Below, one piece after another: positions 34,513 to 43,826 of a DNA stretch of 64,000 bases. Position numbers and translations under genes: made by a program. The notes below the pieces were generated by a model. That model saw only the letters and a program-made list of their open reading frames with translations. It did no database searches and was not told the DNA's origin. Source of the stretch: Pseudomonas sp. GOM7 (GTDB lineage Bacteria; Pseudomonadota; Gammaproteobacteria; Pseudomonadales; Pseudomonadaceae); NCBI RefSeq assembly GCF_026723825.1, contig NZ_CP113519.1, positions 3,410,001-3,474,000 of the forward strand. Reading direction: 5' to 3'. Within the stretch, counting starts at the first letter, position 1, and each line of letters opens with the position of its first letter.

Positions 34513-36225
34513 ATGCCCAAGAAGCTGCGAAGCAATTTCCCCTATGGCTCTTACCTGTGGGCCGTACGCGCCGCACAGTGGCAAGCCTTGGGGATCGACG
34601 AAAGCGAACTGGAAAAACCAAAAATCGCCATCGTCAATTCCTCCTCCAACCTGGCCATCTGCTTCAGTCACCTGGATGGCATCGCTGCCGAGCTCAAGCA
34701 GGCAATCCGCGCTGCCGGCGCCCTGCCCTTCGAGATTCGCACCGCCGCGCCGAGCGATTTCATCACCGGCGCCGGTGCCGGCGGCGCCTACATGCTGGCG
34801 GCGCGTGACCTGATCACCAACGACATCGAGGTGGCGGTGGAAGGCGCCCAGCTCGACGGCATGATCTGCCTGGCCTCTTGCGACAAGACGGTGCCCGGTC
34901 AACTGATGGCCGCCGCCCGCCTGAACATCCCGACGCTGGTGGTGGTCTGTGGCTACCAGCCCAGTGGTGAGTACAACGGCCAGCACGTCGATATCGAGGA
35001 CGTCTTCATCGGCTCCATGCATACGCTCACCGGCAAGCTGCCGGTGGAAGAACTGGTGGGCATGGCGCGCAACGCGATCAAGGGGCCAGGCGTGTGCTCG
35101 GGCATGGGCACGGCCAACTCCATGCATCTGGTCTGCGAGGCTTTGGGCATGGCCTTGCCGGGCAGCTCGCCCATCGCCGCCAACAGCCCGCAGATGTTCG
35201 ATTTCGTGCGCCAGGCCGGGCAGCGCATCGTGGCCATGGTCGAAGAAGACCTCAAGCCGCGCGACATCCTCAGCCCCGGCGCCTTTGCCAATGCGGTCAG
35301 CGTCGTACTGGCCGCCGGAGGCTCGGTGAACTGCATCAAGCACATGCAGGCGGTCGCAGCCGAAGGTGGCATCGATGTCGATGTCTACGACCTGTTCCGC
35401 GAGCTGGGCAAGCGCGTGCCGGTACTGGTGGGCGTCAGGCCCGTGGGTGAGCACAGCATCGAACAGATGGAAGCAGCGGGAGGCGGCCGTGCCTTGCTCA
35501 AGAGTCTGGAACCGCTGTTGCACTGTGATGCCCTGACCGTTACCGGCAAGACCCTTGCCGACAACCTGCGCGAAGTGACCATCGCCGATGATCAGGTGAT
35601 TAGGCCGCTGCAACGGCCCTTCGCCACCCAACCGGCGATCGTCATGCTGCAGGGCAACATCGCGCCCCAGGCGGGCATCGTCAAGTACGGCATCGATCCC
35701 AGCAAGATGCGTCGTTTCAGCGGGCCGGCGATCTGTTTCGAGCGCTCGGCCGATGCCCTCGCCGCCTTGCAGCAAGGGCGCATCAAACCCGGCCATGTGG
35801 TGGTGATGCGCGGCGCCGGCGTCCGTGGCGGCCCGGCCATGGGCGGCGGCGCGTCGCGCGTGGTGTTCGCCATCGACGGCGCGGGCCTCGGCGACAAGGT
35901 GGCGATGCTCACCGACGGCCACCTTTCCGGCCTGGTATGCAAGGGCCTGGTGGTGGCGGAAGTGGCGCCGGAAGCCGCCGTCGGTGGCCCGCTGGCCCTG
36001 CTGGTCGATGGCGACATCATCGACATCGACCTGGACCACAACCGTCTCGATGCACGTATCGCCTCCGCCGAGCTTCAGGCCCGCGCCGAGCGCTGGCAGG
36101 CGCAACCGGCGCAGTTCGGTGGCGGTTGGCTGGACATCTACCGGGGCGCGGTGAAAGGCATGGAGCATGGAGCCGTCCTGATCAGGCCGCTGGATATCAG
36201 CGACGAGCAGGAGGCTGGCCGATGA
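34513..36225 (+). CDS. Divergent IlvD/Edd-family dehydratase
   Basis: A 570-residue Fe-S dehydratase of the dihydroxy-acid/phosphogluconate dehydratase family. The three cluster cysteines appear at Cys50 (NLAICFSHLDG), Cys123 (LASCDKTVPG, with Lys125) and Cys195 (GVCSGMGTANSM). The usual SDGISMGTEGM segment is replaced by SDFITGAGAGGAYM, so the substrate pocket is unlike IlvD, Edd or sugar-acid dehydratases I know. It should remove water from a 2,3-dihydroxy (or similar) acid. ATG 34513; its end overlaps the aconitase X gene by ATGA, so the two are made together. Confidence 0.82.
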   Translation: MPKKLRSNFPYGSYLWAVRAAQWQALGIDESELEKPKIAIVNSSSNLAICFSHLDGIAAELKQAIRAAGALPFEIRTAAPSDFITGAGAGGAYMLAARDLITNDIEVAVEGAQLDGMICLASCDKTVPGQLMAAARLNIPTLVVVCGYQPSGEYNGQHVDIEDVFIGSMHTLTGKLPVEELVGMARNAIKGPGVCSGMGTANSMHLVCEALGMALPGSSPIAANSPQMFDFVRQAGQRIVAMVEEDLKPRDILSPGAFANAVSVVLAAGGSVNCIKHMQAVAAEGGIDVDVYDLFRELGKRVPVLVGVRPVGEHSIEQMEAAGGGRALLKSLEPLLHCDALTVTGKTLADNLREVTIADDQVIRPLQRPFATQPAIVMLQGNIAPQAGIVKYGIDPSKMRRFSGPAICFERSADALAALQQGRIKPGHVVVMRGAGVRGGPAMGGGASRVVFAIDGAGLGDKVAMLTDGHLSGLVCKGLVVAEVAPEAAVGGPLALLVDGDIIDIDLDHNRLDARIASAELQARAERWQAQPAQFGGGWLDIYRGAVKGMEHGAVLIRPLDISDEQEAGR

Positions 36226-37505
36226 GACTGCGCGACGATGAAAAGGCCATGCTCGATGGCGCCCAGGGCCCGGCCGTGAGCAAGGCCATGGATCTGCTGC
36301 TGCGTTATGGCGAAGCCCTGGGCGCCGAATGCCTGGTGGACACCCGCAACGTCGCCGGCACCATTGGCGCCACCACTCCCTTTCTGCGCCAATATGGCGA
36401 TCGCAACGGCGGCATGGATGCGGTGTTCAGCGAGTTCAACCTGGACAGTGCCGAGGTCGTGCCGATCCCCAAGGTCAAGGTGTTCAGCAGCCACCTGCAG
36501 CAAGGCATCGATCCCCGGCAGGCGGCGCGGCAGGGTGTCAGCGAGGATGTGGTGCGTATCTATGAAAAAGGCCAGGCCTACAGCAGCGGCCTGGGCGTGC
36601 AGCCGCTGAATACCTGCACGCCTTATCAGGTCGGCAACGTGCCGGTCAAAGGCGAGCATTGCGCCTGGATGGAATCCTCGGCGGTGATCTACATCAACTC
36701 GGTGCTCGGCGCGCGTACCAATGCCGAGGGCCGCGAAAGCACCGGCGCGGCCATGCTCACCGGCAAGATTCCCTACTGGGGCCTGCACATCGATGCGAAT
36801 CGTCGTGGCAGCCACCTGATCCAGCTCGACATCGACCTCAGCAGCACAGCGGATTGGGGCCTGTTCGGCTACTGGGTGGGCGAGCAGGTGCAGGATCGGA
36901 TCCCGGTGATCGAAGGGATACGCCACCAGCCCAACCTGGCACGGCTCAAGCACTTCGGCGCGGCGGCCGCCTCCAGCGGCGGCGTGGAGATGTATCACCT
37001 GGTCGGCGTCACCCCGGAAGCGCGCACCCGCGAGGAGGCCTTCGGCACGCGCCGGATCGAGTCGGTGCTGCGCTTCGGTGAAGCGGAGCGGCGCTGGGCT
37101 TATGAGCAGGTCAATATCACCGCACGCAATGCGCAGGTGGACTTCGTCATGCTCGGCTGCCCGCACTACAGCCTGGAGCAGATCTGGGAAGTCTGTCAGT
37201 TGCTCGAAGGCCAGCGCCTGAGCGCCAACACCGAGCTCTGGATCTTCACCGCTGCCTCGATCAAGCAGCTCGCCGATCAGGCTGGCTACACAGCCACCAT
37301 CGAAGCCGCCGGCGGCCACCTGATGACCGATACCTGCTCGGCCATCGGTCGGGTGATCCCTCAAGGCACCCGGGTGGCGGCGGTGGACTCGGCCAAGCAG
37401 GCGCATTACCTGCCGGCGATCATGGGCATCGAGACCTGGTTCGGCAGCACGGCGGAGTGCGTACAGGCCGCCATCGAAGGGCGCTGGAGAGGAGTTCTGC
37501 AATGA
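36222..37505 (+). CDS. Aconitase X, catalytic (large) subunit
   Basis: A 427-residue AcnX (DUF521) protein. Diagnostic blocks: SSHLQQGIDP, TCTPYQVGNVPVKGEHCAWMESSAVIYINSVLGARTNAEG, and the cluster-type cysteines in MLGCPHYSLEQI and MTDTCSAIGRV. Known members dehydrate cis-3-hydroxy-L-proline or mevalonate 5-phosphate; the substrate here is not one I can assign. The small swivelling subunit is a separate gene overlapping by 4 bp, the two-subunit AcnX form. Coupling to an IlvD-type dehydratase suggests successive dehydrations. Confidence 0.88.
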   Translation: MRLRDDEKAMLDGAQGPAVSKAMDLLLRYGEALGAECLVDTRNVAGTIGATTPFLRQYGDRNGGMDAVFSEFNLDSAEVVPIPKVKVFSSHLQQGIDPRQAARQGVSEDVVRIYEKGQAYSSGLGVQPLNTCTPYQVGNVPVKGEHCAWMESSAVIYINSVLGARTNAEGRESTGAAMLTGKIPYWGLHIDANRRGSHLIQLDIDLSSTADWGLFGYWVGEQVQDRIPVIEGIRHQPNLARLKHFGAAAASSGGVEMYHLVGVTPEARTREEAFGTRRIESVLRFGEAERRWAYEQVNITARNAQVDFVMLGCPHYSLEQIWEVCQLLEGQRLSANTELWIFTAASIKQLADQAGYTATIEAAGGHLMTDTCSAIGRVIPQGTRVAAVDSAKQAHYLPAIMGIETWFGSTAECVQAAIEGRWRGVLQ

Positions 37506-37972
37506 CCGATTCCTTCACGCTCAAGGGCCGCAAGGTGGTCGGCGGCATCTTCGAGGGCGAGGCCCTGGTGACCCGTGACCGGATTTCTGGCTGGGGTGGC
37601 ATCGACCCACGCAGCGGCACGGTGATAGAGACCCGGCATGAACTCAAGGGCATCAGCTTTGCCGGTAAGGTGCTGGTGTTTCCCGGGGCCAAGGGCTCGT
37701 CGGGCTGGTCGTCGCAGTTTCACATCGCCCGCCTCGCCGGCATGGCGCCTGGCGCCATGCTGTTCAACGAGATGACCGCGAAGATGGCCCTGGGCGCGGT
37801 GGTGGTACACGCCCCTGCCCTGACCGATTTCGATGACGACCCGCTACGCCGCATCCGCACCGGCGATTGGGTCCGGGTAGACGCCGACGCCGGCACCGTC
37901 GAGGTCACGCCGCGACACCTCGCCGCCCGACGAACACCCCAGGCGCCTGAAGGCGCCAGTTCGGAGCCCTGA
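37502..37972 (+). CDS. Aconitase X, small (swivelling-domain) subunit
   Basis: A 156-residue DUF126 protein: FEGEALVTRDRISGWGGIDPRSGTVIE, GKVLVFPGAKGSSGWSSQFHIARLAG and the C-terminal PALTDFDDDPLRRIRTGDWVRVDADAGTVEV. This is the swivelling domain that closes over the AcnX active site. Start ATG 37502 overlaps the large-subunit stop. The last ~20 residues are a hydrophilic tail without conservation I can see. Confidence 0.87.
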   Translation: MTDSFTLKGRKVVGGIFEGEALVTRDRISGWGGIDPRSGTVIETRHELKGISFAGKVLVFPGAKGSSGWSSQFHIARLAGMAPGAMLFNEMTAKMALGAVVVHAPALTDFDDDPLRRIRTGDWVRVDADAGTVEVTPRHLAARRTPQAPEGASSEP

Positions 37973-38064
37973 AGGCTCCACTTCAAACAGCCTCTCCTTC
38001 TTTTCACCTGCTTGGTGCAGGCGGTGGATTCGGCTGCTCTTTTTTCAGTGCAAGGTAGGTATTC

Positions 38065-39342
38065 ATGACTCATATCATTCGCACGGTTCGCCGTGACCAG
38101 GCCCCGCAGGCGCAACGCCTCAAGGCCGACATCTGCATCGCCGGCGCCGGGATTTCCGGGGTTTCCGCCGCGCTCGAAGCGGCCAGCCTGGGCAAGCGCG
38201 TCGTCCTGTTCGATGCCCTGCCCATGCTCGGCGGCCAGGCTGTCGGCTCGATCATCGGCACCTTCTGCGGCCTGTTTTCCAATGGCCCGAATCGTCGGCA
38301 ACTGACTCACGGCATTGCCGATGGCATCCTCCGTGACCTCGGCGCCAGTGGTGACCTGCACCACAAGGTCGGCCCGCTGACCACCGTGGTTTACTACGAT
38401 GAGGTGGCGCTGGGCCGCTGGATCGGCCAGCAGATCCTCGATGCCGGCATCACCGTGGTGCTGGGGGCGGTGCTGCGCGATGTGGTGCGCGAAGGCAATC
38501 GCCTGTGCCAGGTACAGCTAGCCACACGCTATGGCGATGTTCAGGTGGATGCCGACGGCTTCGTCGATGCCAGTGGCGATGCCGCCCTGACCTGGAACGC
38601 AGGGTTCGCCTGCCGCGAGCCCGACACCCCCATTTACGGCACGCAGATGTTCGTCATGGAGCACATCGACGAAACTCATCTGCCCAGCCGTGAAGCCTTC
38701 ACCGAGCGGGTCAAGGCACGCGCCAGGGCCTATGGCATCGAACGCGACGATGGCCTGTTCTTCCAGTTCCCCGGGCGCGGCACGGCCGCCTTCAACATGA
38801 CCCACATCGAAACGCCGCTCGACCCGGTGGCCGCCTCCCATGTGGCCATCGAGGGGCGCCGGCAGGTGGACAAGGTGATCGACTTTCTCAAGGCCGAATA
38901 CCCCGAGGTTTATGGCCAGGCGCGGGTTCGCGCATACGCGCTGCCGGGCATCCGCCAGACCCGCTGGATCGTCGGCCAGCATCATCTGACCTGCGATGAG
39001 GTGCGGGCTGCCACGCGCTTCCCCGATGCGGTTGCGCTGACCTCCTGGCCTGTGGAGCTGCATGGCGATGCCAGCGGCTATCAGTGGGAGCCTTTCGGCG
39101 ATGATCACGTGCATAGCGTGCCGCTGCGTAGCCTGCTGCCAGAAGGCAGTGAAAACCTGGTGGTGGCCGGGCGCTGTGTCGACGCCGATGCCGCTGCGTT
39201 GTCCAGCATACGGGTCATGGGCCCCTGCATCGCCATGGGGGCGGCTGCCGCGCATGCCCTGGATCTGGCGGGCCGCCACGGCAAGGTCAGCGATGTACCA
39301 ACGGCGGCCTTGCGCGAGCGCCTCAGTTTCAACCTGCAGTAA
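38065..39342 (+). CDS. FAD-dependent oxidoreductase
   Basis: A 425-residue flavoprotein of the FAD_oxidored/fumarate-reductase-like fold. The dinucleotide turn is ADICIAGAGISGVSAALEAASLGKRVVLFDA (about 20-50), then MLGGQAVGSIIGTFCGLF, DGFVDASGDAALTWNAG, and a C-terminal FAD block ENLVVAGRCVDADAAALSSIRVMGPCIAMGAAAAHAL. It probably oxidises a hydroxy acid or reduces a C=C bond in the product of the dehydratases. 92 bp after the AcnX small subunit; a ribosome site AAGGTAGG precedes the ATG. Confidence 0.82.
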   Translation: MTHIIRTVRRDQAPQAQRLKADICIAGAGISGVSAALEAASLGKRVVLFDALPMLGGQAVGSIIGTFCGLFSNGPNRRQLTHGIADGILRDLGASGDLHHKVGPLTTVVYYDEVALGRWIGQQILDAGITVVLGAVLRDVVREGNRLCQVQLATRYGDVQVDADGFVDASGDAALTWNAGFACREPDTPIYGTQMFVMEHIDETHLPSREAFTERVKARARAYGIERDDGLFFQFPGRGTAAFNMTHIETPLDPVAASHVAIEGRRQVDKVIDFLKAEYPEVYGQARVRAYALPGIRQTRWIVGQHHLTCDEVRAATRFPDAVALTSWPVELHGDASGYQWEPFGDDHVHSVPLRSLLPEGSENLVVAGRCVDADAAALSSIRVMGPCIAMGAAAAHALDLAGRHGKVSDVPTAALRERLSFNLQ

Positions 39343-39350
39343 CGGCTGAC

Positions 39351-39373
39351 GCCCGGCGGCCTGGCTGCCGGGC
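39351..39373 (+). terminator. Hairpin after the FAD oxidoreductase gene
   Basis: GCCCGGC and GCCGGGC form a 7-bp stem with a 9-nt loop, followed by CTTAAAA, so no U tract. May attenuate between enzyme and transport genes rather than end the transcript. Confidence 0.3.
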
Positions 39374-39412
39374 CTTAAAAACAACAAAATCGCAGCGCTG
39401 TGGAGAATAACA

Positions 39413-40777
39413 ATGTCACAACCACGCACAATCGATGTCGCCGCCCTGATCGAGGGCCGCAAGCTGACGCGTTACAACTACGTGGTGATCGCCGTATCGG
39501 TACTGATCACCTTTCTGGATGGCTTCGACCTGCTGGTACTGTCGCATACCGCCTCCTACATCGCCGATGAAGTCGGTCTGGACAGGCTGCAACTCGGCGA
39601 GATCTTCTCCGTGGGCCTGTTCGGCATGATGCTCGGCGGCTTCTTCTTCGGTTATCTGGGCGACCGTATCGGGCGCCGCCCGACCATCATCTTCTCCACG
39701 TTCTCCTTCGGCGTGCTGACCCTCCTGTTCGCGCTGGCCAACAGCTACGAGTCCCTGATGGTGCTGCGCTTTTTCAATGGCTTCGCACTGGGCGCCATGC
39801 TGCCCTTGTGCTGGGCGTTGAACATCGAGTTCGTGCCCAAACGCTATCGTTCCACGGTGGTCACCATCATCATGGTCGGCTTCAGCCTTGGCAGCGCCAT
39901 GGCCGGGCCGCTCACGGTCTGGCTGGTGCCCCACATCGACTGGCAGGGGGTGTTCGTCTTCGGCTGCGTCATGACCCTGCTGGCCAGCGTCCTGCTGCTG
40001 TTCACCCTGCCCGAGTCGGTGCGTTTCCTGACAATCAAGCGCCGCGACCCGGCAAAGATCGCAGGCATTCTCAAGCGTCTGGATCCAGACGTTGACGTGC
40101 GTCCTGACGATCGCTTCGTATTGCTCGACGAAGTCGACGTGGGCAGCAAGAACTTCCGCGTGAGCCAGTTGTTCCTGGGCAAGCTGAAATGGATCACGCC
40201 GATGATCTGGATCGGCTACTCGGCCAGCTCCATGGCCATGTACTTCCTCGCTTCCTGGAGCCCGCTGGTCTACACCTACGCGGGTTTCGACCGGGCGACC
40301 GCCTCCTGGGTCAGCTCCATCGCCTCGTTCACCGGCGCCCTCGCAGGCCTGGTCATGATGCGCTTCGTGGACACCCGTGGCCCCTACGCGGTGATGATCT
40401 ACCCACTGCTGGCCCTGCCCTTTCTGCTGGTGCTCGGCATCACGGGCATGCAGGGCAGCGCGTTCCTGGCCCTCAGCATGGTCGGCGCGGTGTTCGTCAA
40501 AGGCAGCCATTACGGCATTCTCAGCATCGCGGGGATCTTCTACCCCAGCGCCATCCGTGCCAATGGCGCCGGCTGGGCCACATCGATCGCCAAGATCGGT
40601 TCGATCCTCGGCCCATTGCTCGGTGCCTATGTGCTCAACAGTGGCCTGCCGGTGGTCAAGAGCTTCCTGATCCTGGCGATCTGCCCAGCCATCCTGGCCC
40701 TGTGCGCCTTCATCGTCGGACGCATCGTCGACAGGCATCCCCCTGCCCAGCCGCTCTCGGCAGCCTCGCACACCTGA
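39413..40777 (+). CDS. MFS transporter, aromatic acid:H+ symporter (AAHS) family, paralogue 1
   Basis: A 454-residue 12-helix carrier. Signatures are FLDGFDLLVLSHTASYIADE in helix 1 (the DGFD motif of AAHS carriers), GYLGDRIGRRPTI after helix 2 and PESVRFLTIKRRDP in the central loop. AAHS carriers take up benzoates, phenylpropionates, shikimate-like and other acids with protons. It follows the FAD oxidoreductase by 70 bp. A close paralogue lies at 42.2 kb on the far side of a porin. Confidence 0.88.
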   Translation: MSQPRTIDVAALIEGRKLTRYNYVVIAVSVLITFLDGFDLLVLSHTASYIADEVGLDRLQLGEIFSVGLFGMMLGGFFFGYLGDRIGRRPTIIFSTFSFGVLTLLFALANSYESLMVLRFFNGFALGAMLPLCWALNIEFVPKRYRSTVVTIIMVGFSLGSAMAGPLTVWLVPHIDWQGVFVFGCVMTLLASVLLLFTLPESVRFLTIKRRDPAKIAGILKRLDPDVDVRPDDRFVLLDEVDVGSKNFRVSQLFLGKLKWITPMIWIGYSASSMAMYFLASWSPLVYTYAGFDRATASWVSSIASFTGALAGLVMMRFVDTRGPYAVMIYPLLALPFLLVLGITGMQGSAFLALSMVGAVFVKGSHYGILSIAGIFYPSAIRANGAGWATSIAKIGSILGPLLGAYVLNSGLPVVKSFLILAICPAILALCAFIVGRIVDRHPPAQPLSAASHT

Positions 40778-40894
40778 ATCCCACGCCGGCCTCTTCCGGC
40801 AAACCCAAGTTCGTTCTCCCATCGCGTCGCCACGGCGCGAGCGGGAGCGCTCATGCCCGTGTTTCACCCCGACAACTCCTGGAGACCAACAACA

Positions 40895-42142
40895 ATGATC
40901 AGGAAGATGATGCTCTCAGCCCCCGCTCTGAGCCTTGCTACCAGCGCTCTGCTCAGCATCGCGCTGCCGGCCAACGCCGACTTCATCGAAGACAGCACGG
41001 CCAGTCTGACCACGCGCAACTTCTATCTGAACCGCGACTTCCGACAAAGCGGTGCAGCCCAGGCAAAAGCCGAAGAATGGACGCAAGGCTTCATCGCGCA
41101 ATTCAACTCGGGTTACAGCGAAGGACGCATCGGTTTTGGGGTCGATGCGCTGGCCGAGCTGGGCATCAAGCTCGACTCCGGTCGTGGACGACGAGGCACC
41201 GGACTGCTGCCCTTCGGGCCGAACAACCAGGAGCCGGTAGACGATTACAGTGAACTGGGCCTGACCGGCAAGATGCGCTTCTCGGTAACCGAACTACGCG
41301 TCGGCACCCTGCTGCCAGTATTGCCATTGGCCTACTACAGCGACACCCGCCTGCTGCCCTCGACCTTCACCGGCACACTGCTGACCTCCCAGGAAATCGA
41401 CAAGCTGACCTTCACGGCTGGCCGCCTGACCCATGCCAATGGCCGCGACTCATCGGGGAACGATGACATCAGTTATGCGGGCCAGAGCAGCTCACACCTG
41501 GACATGTTCGGCGGTGACTACCAACTGAAGCCGAACCTGACCCTGCGCTACCACCACGGCGAACTCGACGACATCTATCGCCAGCAGTTCGCCGGGCTCG
41601 TGCATACCCTGCCACTGGGCGACGACCTGAGCCTGCGAACCGACCTGCGCTACTTCGACAGCCGCGACATCGGCGCCGGCAAGGCAGGCAGGATCGATAA
41701 CCGCAACATCAATGGCATGTTCACCCTCAGCGTCGGCTTCCACCGTTTTGCTGCCGCCTTCCAACGGCTCTCCGGTGACAGCGCATTCCCGGTCATCGAT
41801 ACCGGCACGCCTTACGTCGCCAATCTGGTGACCTACAACCCCTTCACCAAGATCAACGAAAAATCCTGGCAACTGCGCTACGAGTACGACTTCGTCGGCA
41901 TGGGAATTCCCGGCCTGTACTTCATGACGCGCTACGTTGCCGGCAGCGACATCCATAGCGGCGCGGTTCGCAACGGCCGGGAATGGGAACGCGACACCGA
42001 CATCGGCTACGTCATCCAGAGCGGCCCGCTCAAGGGGGTCAACATGCGCTGGCGCAATGTCACCTTCCGCTCCGGCAACGGCCTGACCCAGGACCTGGAC
42101 GAGAACCGCCTGATCGTCGCCTACACCCTGAAATTCTGGTGA
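40895..42142 (+). CDS. OprD-family outer-membrane porin
   Basis: A 415-residue porin with signal peptide ending LPANA (near residue 27) and the OprD opening DFIEDSTASLTTRNFYLNRDF. Beta-strand pattern throughout and terminal VAYTLKFW with final aromatic, typical of outer-membrane insertion. GGAGA precedes ATG 40895. It probably admits the substrate of the adjacent AAHS carriers. It is related to but clearly different from the porin at 20.3-21.5 kb. Confidence 0.88.
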   Translation: MIRKMMLSAPALSLATSALLSIALPANADFIEDSTASLTTRNFYLNRDFRQSGAAQAKAEEWTQGFIAQFNSGYSEGRIGFGVDALAELGIKLDSGRGRRGTGLLPFGPNNQEPVDDYSELGLTGKMRFSVTELRVGTLLPVLPLAYYSDTRLLPSTFTGTLLTSQEIDKLTFTAGRLTHANGRDSSGNDDISYAGQSSSHLDMFGGDYQLKPNLTLRYHHGELDDIYRQQFAGLVHTLPLGDDLSLRTDLRYFDSRDIGAGKAGRIDNRNINGMFTLSVGFHRFAAAFQRLSGDSAFPVIDTGTPYVANLVTYNPFTKINEKSWQLRYEYDFVGMGIPGLYFMTRYVAGSDIHSGAVRNGREWERDTDIGYVIQSGPLKGVNMRWRNVTFRSGNGLTQDLDENRLIVAYTLKFW

Positions 42143-42194
42143 TCGATGCGCCTGGCCCCGCCTGCACGGGGCCAGTTACTCAAGGAGAACAACA

Positions 42195-43580
42195 ATGACA
42201 ACTCCACGCACCCTCGATGTCGCCGCCCTGATCGAGGGCCGCACACTCACGCGCTTCAATTACGGGGTGATTGCCGTCTCGATACTGATCACCTTTCTGG
42301 ATGGCTTCGACCTGCTGATGCTGTCGCACACCGCGTCCTACATGGCCGATGACATCGGGCTGAGCAAGCTGCAACTGGGCAATGTGTTTTCCATTGGCCT
42401 GTTCGGCATGATGCTCGGCGGTTTCTTCTTCGGTTATCTGGGCGACCGTATCGGTCGCCGCCCCACCATCATCCTCTCGGCCTTTTCCTTCGGCTTCCTG
42501 ACGCTGCTGTTCGCGCTGGCCAACAGCTATGAGGCATTGCTGGCTCTGCGCTTTTGCAATGGCTTCGCGCTCGGTGCCATGCTGCCGCTGTGCTGGGCAC
42601 TGAACATCGAGTTCGTGCCCAGACGCTATCGCGCCACGGTGGTGACCATCATCATGGTCGGTTTCAGCCTGGGCGGCGCCATGGCTGGCCCGCTAAGCGT
42701 CTGGCTGGCACCGCGGTTCGGCTGGCAAAGCGTGTTCCTGCTCGGCGGTGGCGCCACCCTGGCCTCTGCCGTACTGCTTCTGTTTACCCTGCCCGAGTCA
42801 GTCCGGTTTCTGGTTAGCAAGCAGCGACAGCCGGAGAAGGTCGCGAACATCCTCAAGCGTCTCGATCCCGACCTGGAGCTGCGCGCGGATGACCGTTACA
42901 CCCTTAGCGACGAAGTCGATCTCGGCCAGCGCTCCTTCCGGGTCGGCCAGTTATTCGCCGGGAAACTGAAATGGGTCACCCCGATGCTCTGGATCGGCTT
43001 CGGGGTCAGCTCCATGGCCATGTACTTTCTTGCCTCGTGGAGTCCGCTGGTCTACACCTACGCCGGTTTCGATCGTGGCACAGCCTTCTGGGTGAGTTCC
43101 TTCGCATCCTTCAGCGGAGCCATGGCCGGCCTGGTATTGATGCGCTTCGTCGACCGCAAGGGGCCCTATGCGGTGATGGTCTACCCATTGTTGTCACTGC
43201 CCTTCCTGCTGGTACTGGGGGTTGCCGGATTGCAGGGTAACGCCTTCATCGCACTCAGCCTGATCGGAGCGATCTTCGTCAAAGGCAGCCACTACGGGAT
43301 CACCAGTATCGCCGGGATCTTCTACCCCAGCGCGATTCGCGCCAATGGCGCGGGTTGGGCCGCCTCGGTGGGCAAGATCGGTTCGATCCTCGGCCCCTTG
43401 CTGGGCGCCTATGTACTCAACAGCGGTCTGCCGGTGGTCAGAAGCTTCGCCATACTGGCCCTGTGCCCGGCTGTACTGGCGCTATGTGCCTTCTGCGTGG
43501 CACGCATCTACCCACAGGGCGGCAGCAGCACCGAGCCAGCCGAAAACGGCAAGAGTTCTACCTCCATCAGCACAGGGTGA
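42195..43580 (+). CDS. MFS transporter, AAHS family, paralogue 2
   Basis: A 461-residue carrier nearly colinear with the one at 39.4 kb: same start pattern (TPRTLDVAALIEGRTLTRFNY), DGFDLLMLSHTASYMADD, GYLGDRIGRRPTI, NIEFVPRRYRATVVTIIMVGFSLG and YPSAIRANGAGWA. Most positions are identical, with long identical DNA runs, so the pair arose by duplication. CAAGGAG precedes the start. The C-terminal tail differs. Two carriers suggest two related acids or two affinities. Confidence 0.88.
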   Translation: MTTPRTLDVAALIEGRTLTRFNYGVIAVSILITFLDGFDLLMLSHTASYMADDIGLSKLQLGNVFSIGLFGMMLGGFFFGYLGDRIGRRPTIILSAFSFGFLTLLFALANSYEALLALRFCNGFALGAMLPLCWALNIEFVPRRYRATVVTIIMVGFSLGGAMAGPLSVWLAPRFGWQSVFLLGGGATLASAVLLLFTLPESVRFLVSKQRQPEKVANILKRLDPDLELRADDRYTLSDEVDLGQRSFRVGQLFAGKLKWVTPMLWIGFGVSSMAMYFLASWSPLVYTYAGFDRGTAFWVSSFASFSGAMAGLVLMRFVDRKGPYAVMVYPLLSLPFLLVLGVAGLQGNAFIALSLIGAIFVKGSHYGITSIAGIFYPSAIRANGAGWAASVGKIGSILGPLLGAYVLNSGLPVVRSFAILALCPAVLALCAFCVARIYPQGGSSTEPAENGKSSTSISTG

Positions 43581-43826
43581 AGGGAGTCCATGACCATCGC
43601 CGCGGCAAGGCCGAAACGGTCATGGGAGTACATCTGGTCGGCAGCATAGAGGCCCCGGCCCTCTGCTGCCGATCGCATGCCAGGCTTTCCTGATAGACTT
43701 GCACGCCATCGCACCTCATGCGGGTCTACGCCCTCTGCGCTCGCGCTTCCTGACCATCGCCACCTGGCCTGACGCAGGCAGGAAAAGCAAAACGGGCGCA
43801 GACTGCCTTACATCAGACGTACCAGA

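Noticed and set aside
34393..36168. Long upstream extension of the LysR frame (about 590 codons, minus strand)
   Set aside because: It is antisense to the IlvD-type gene and has high-GC shadow composition; the LysR family start at 34392 fits exactly.
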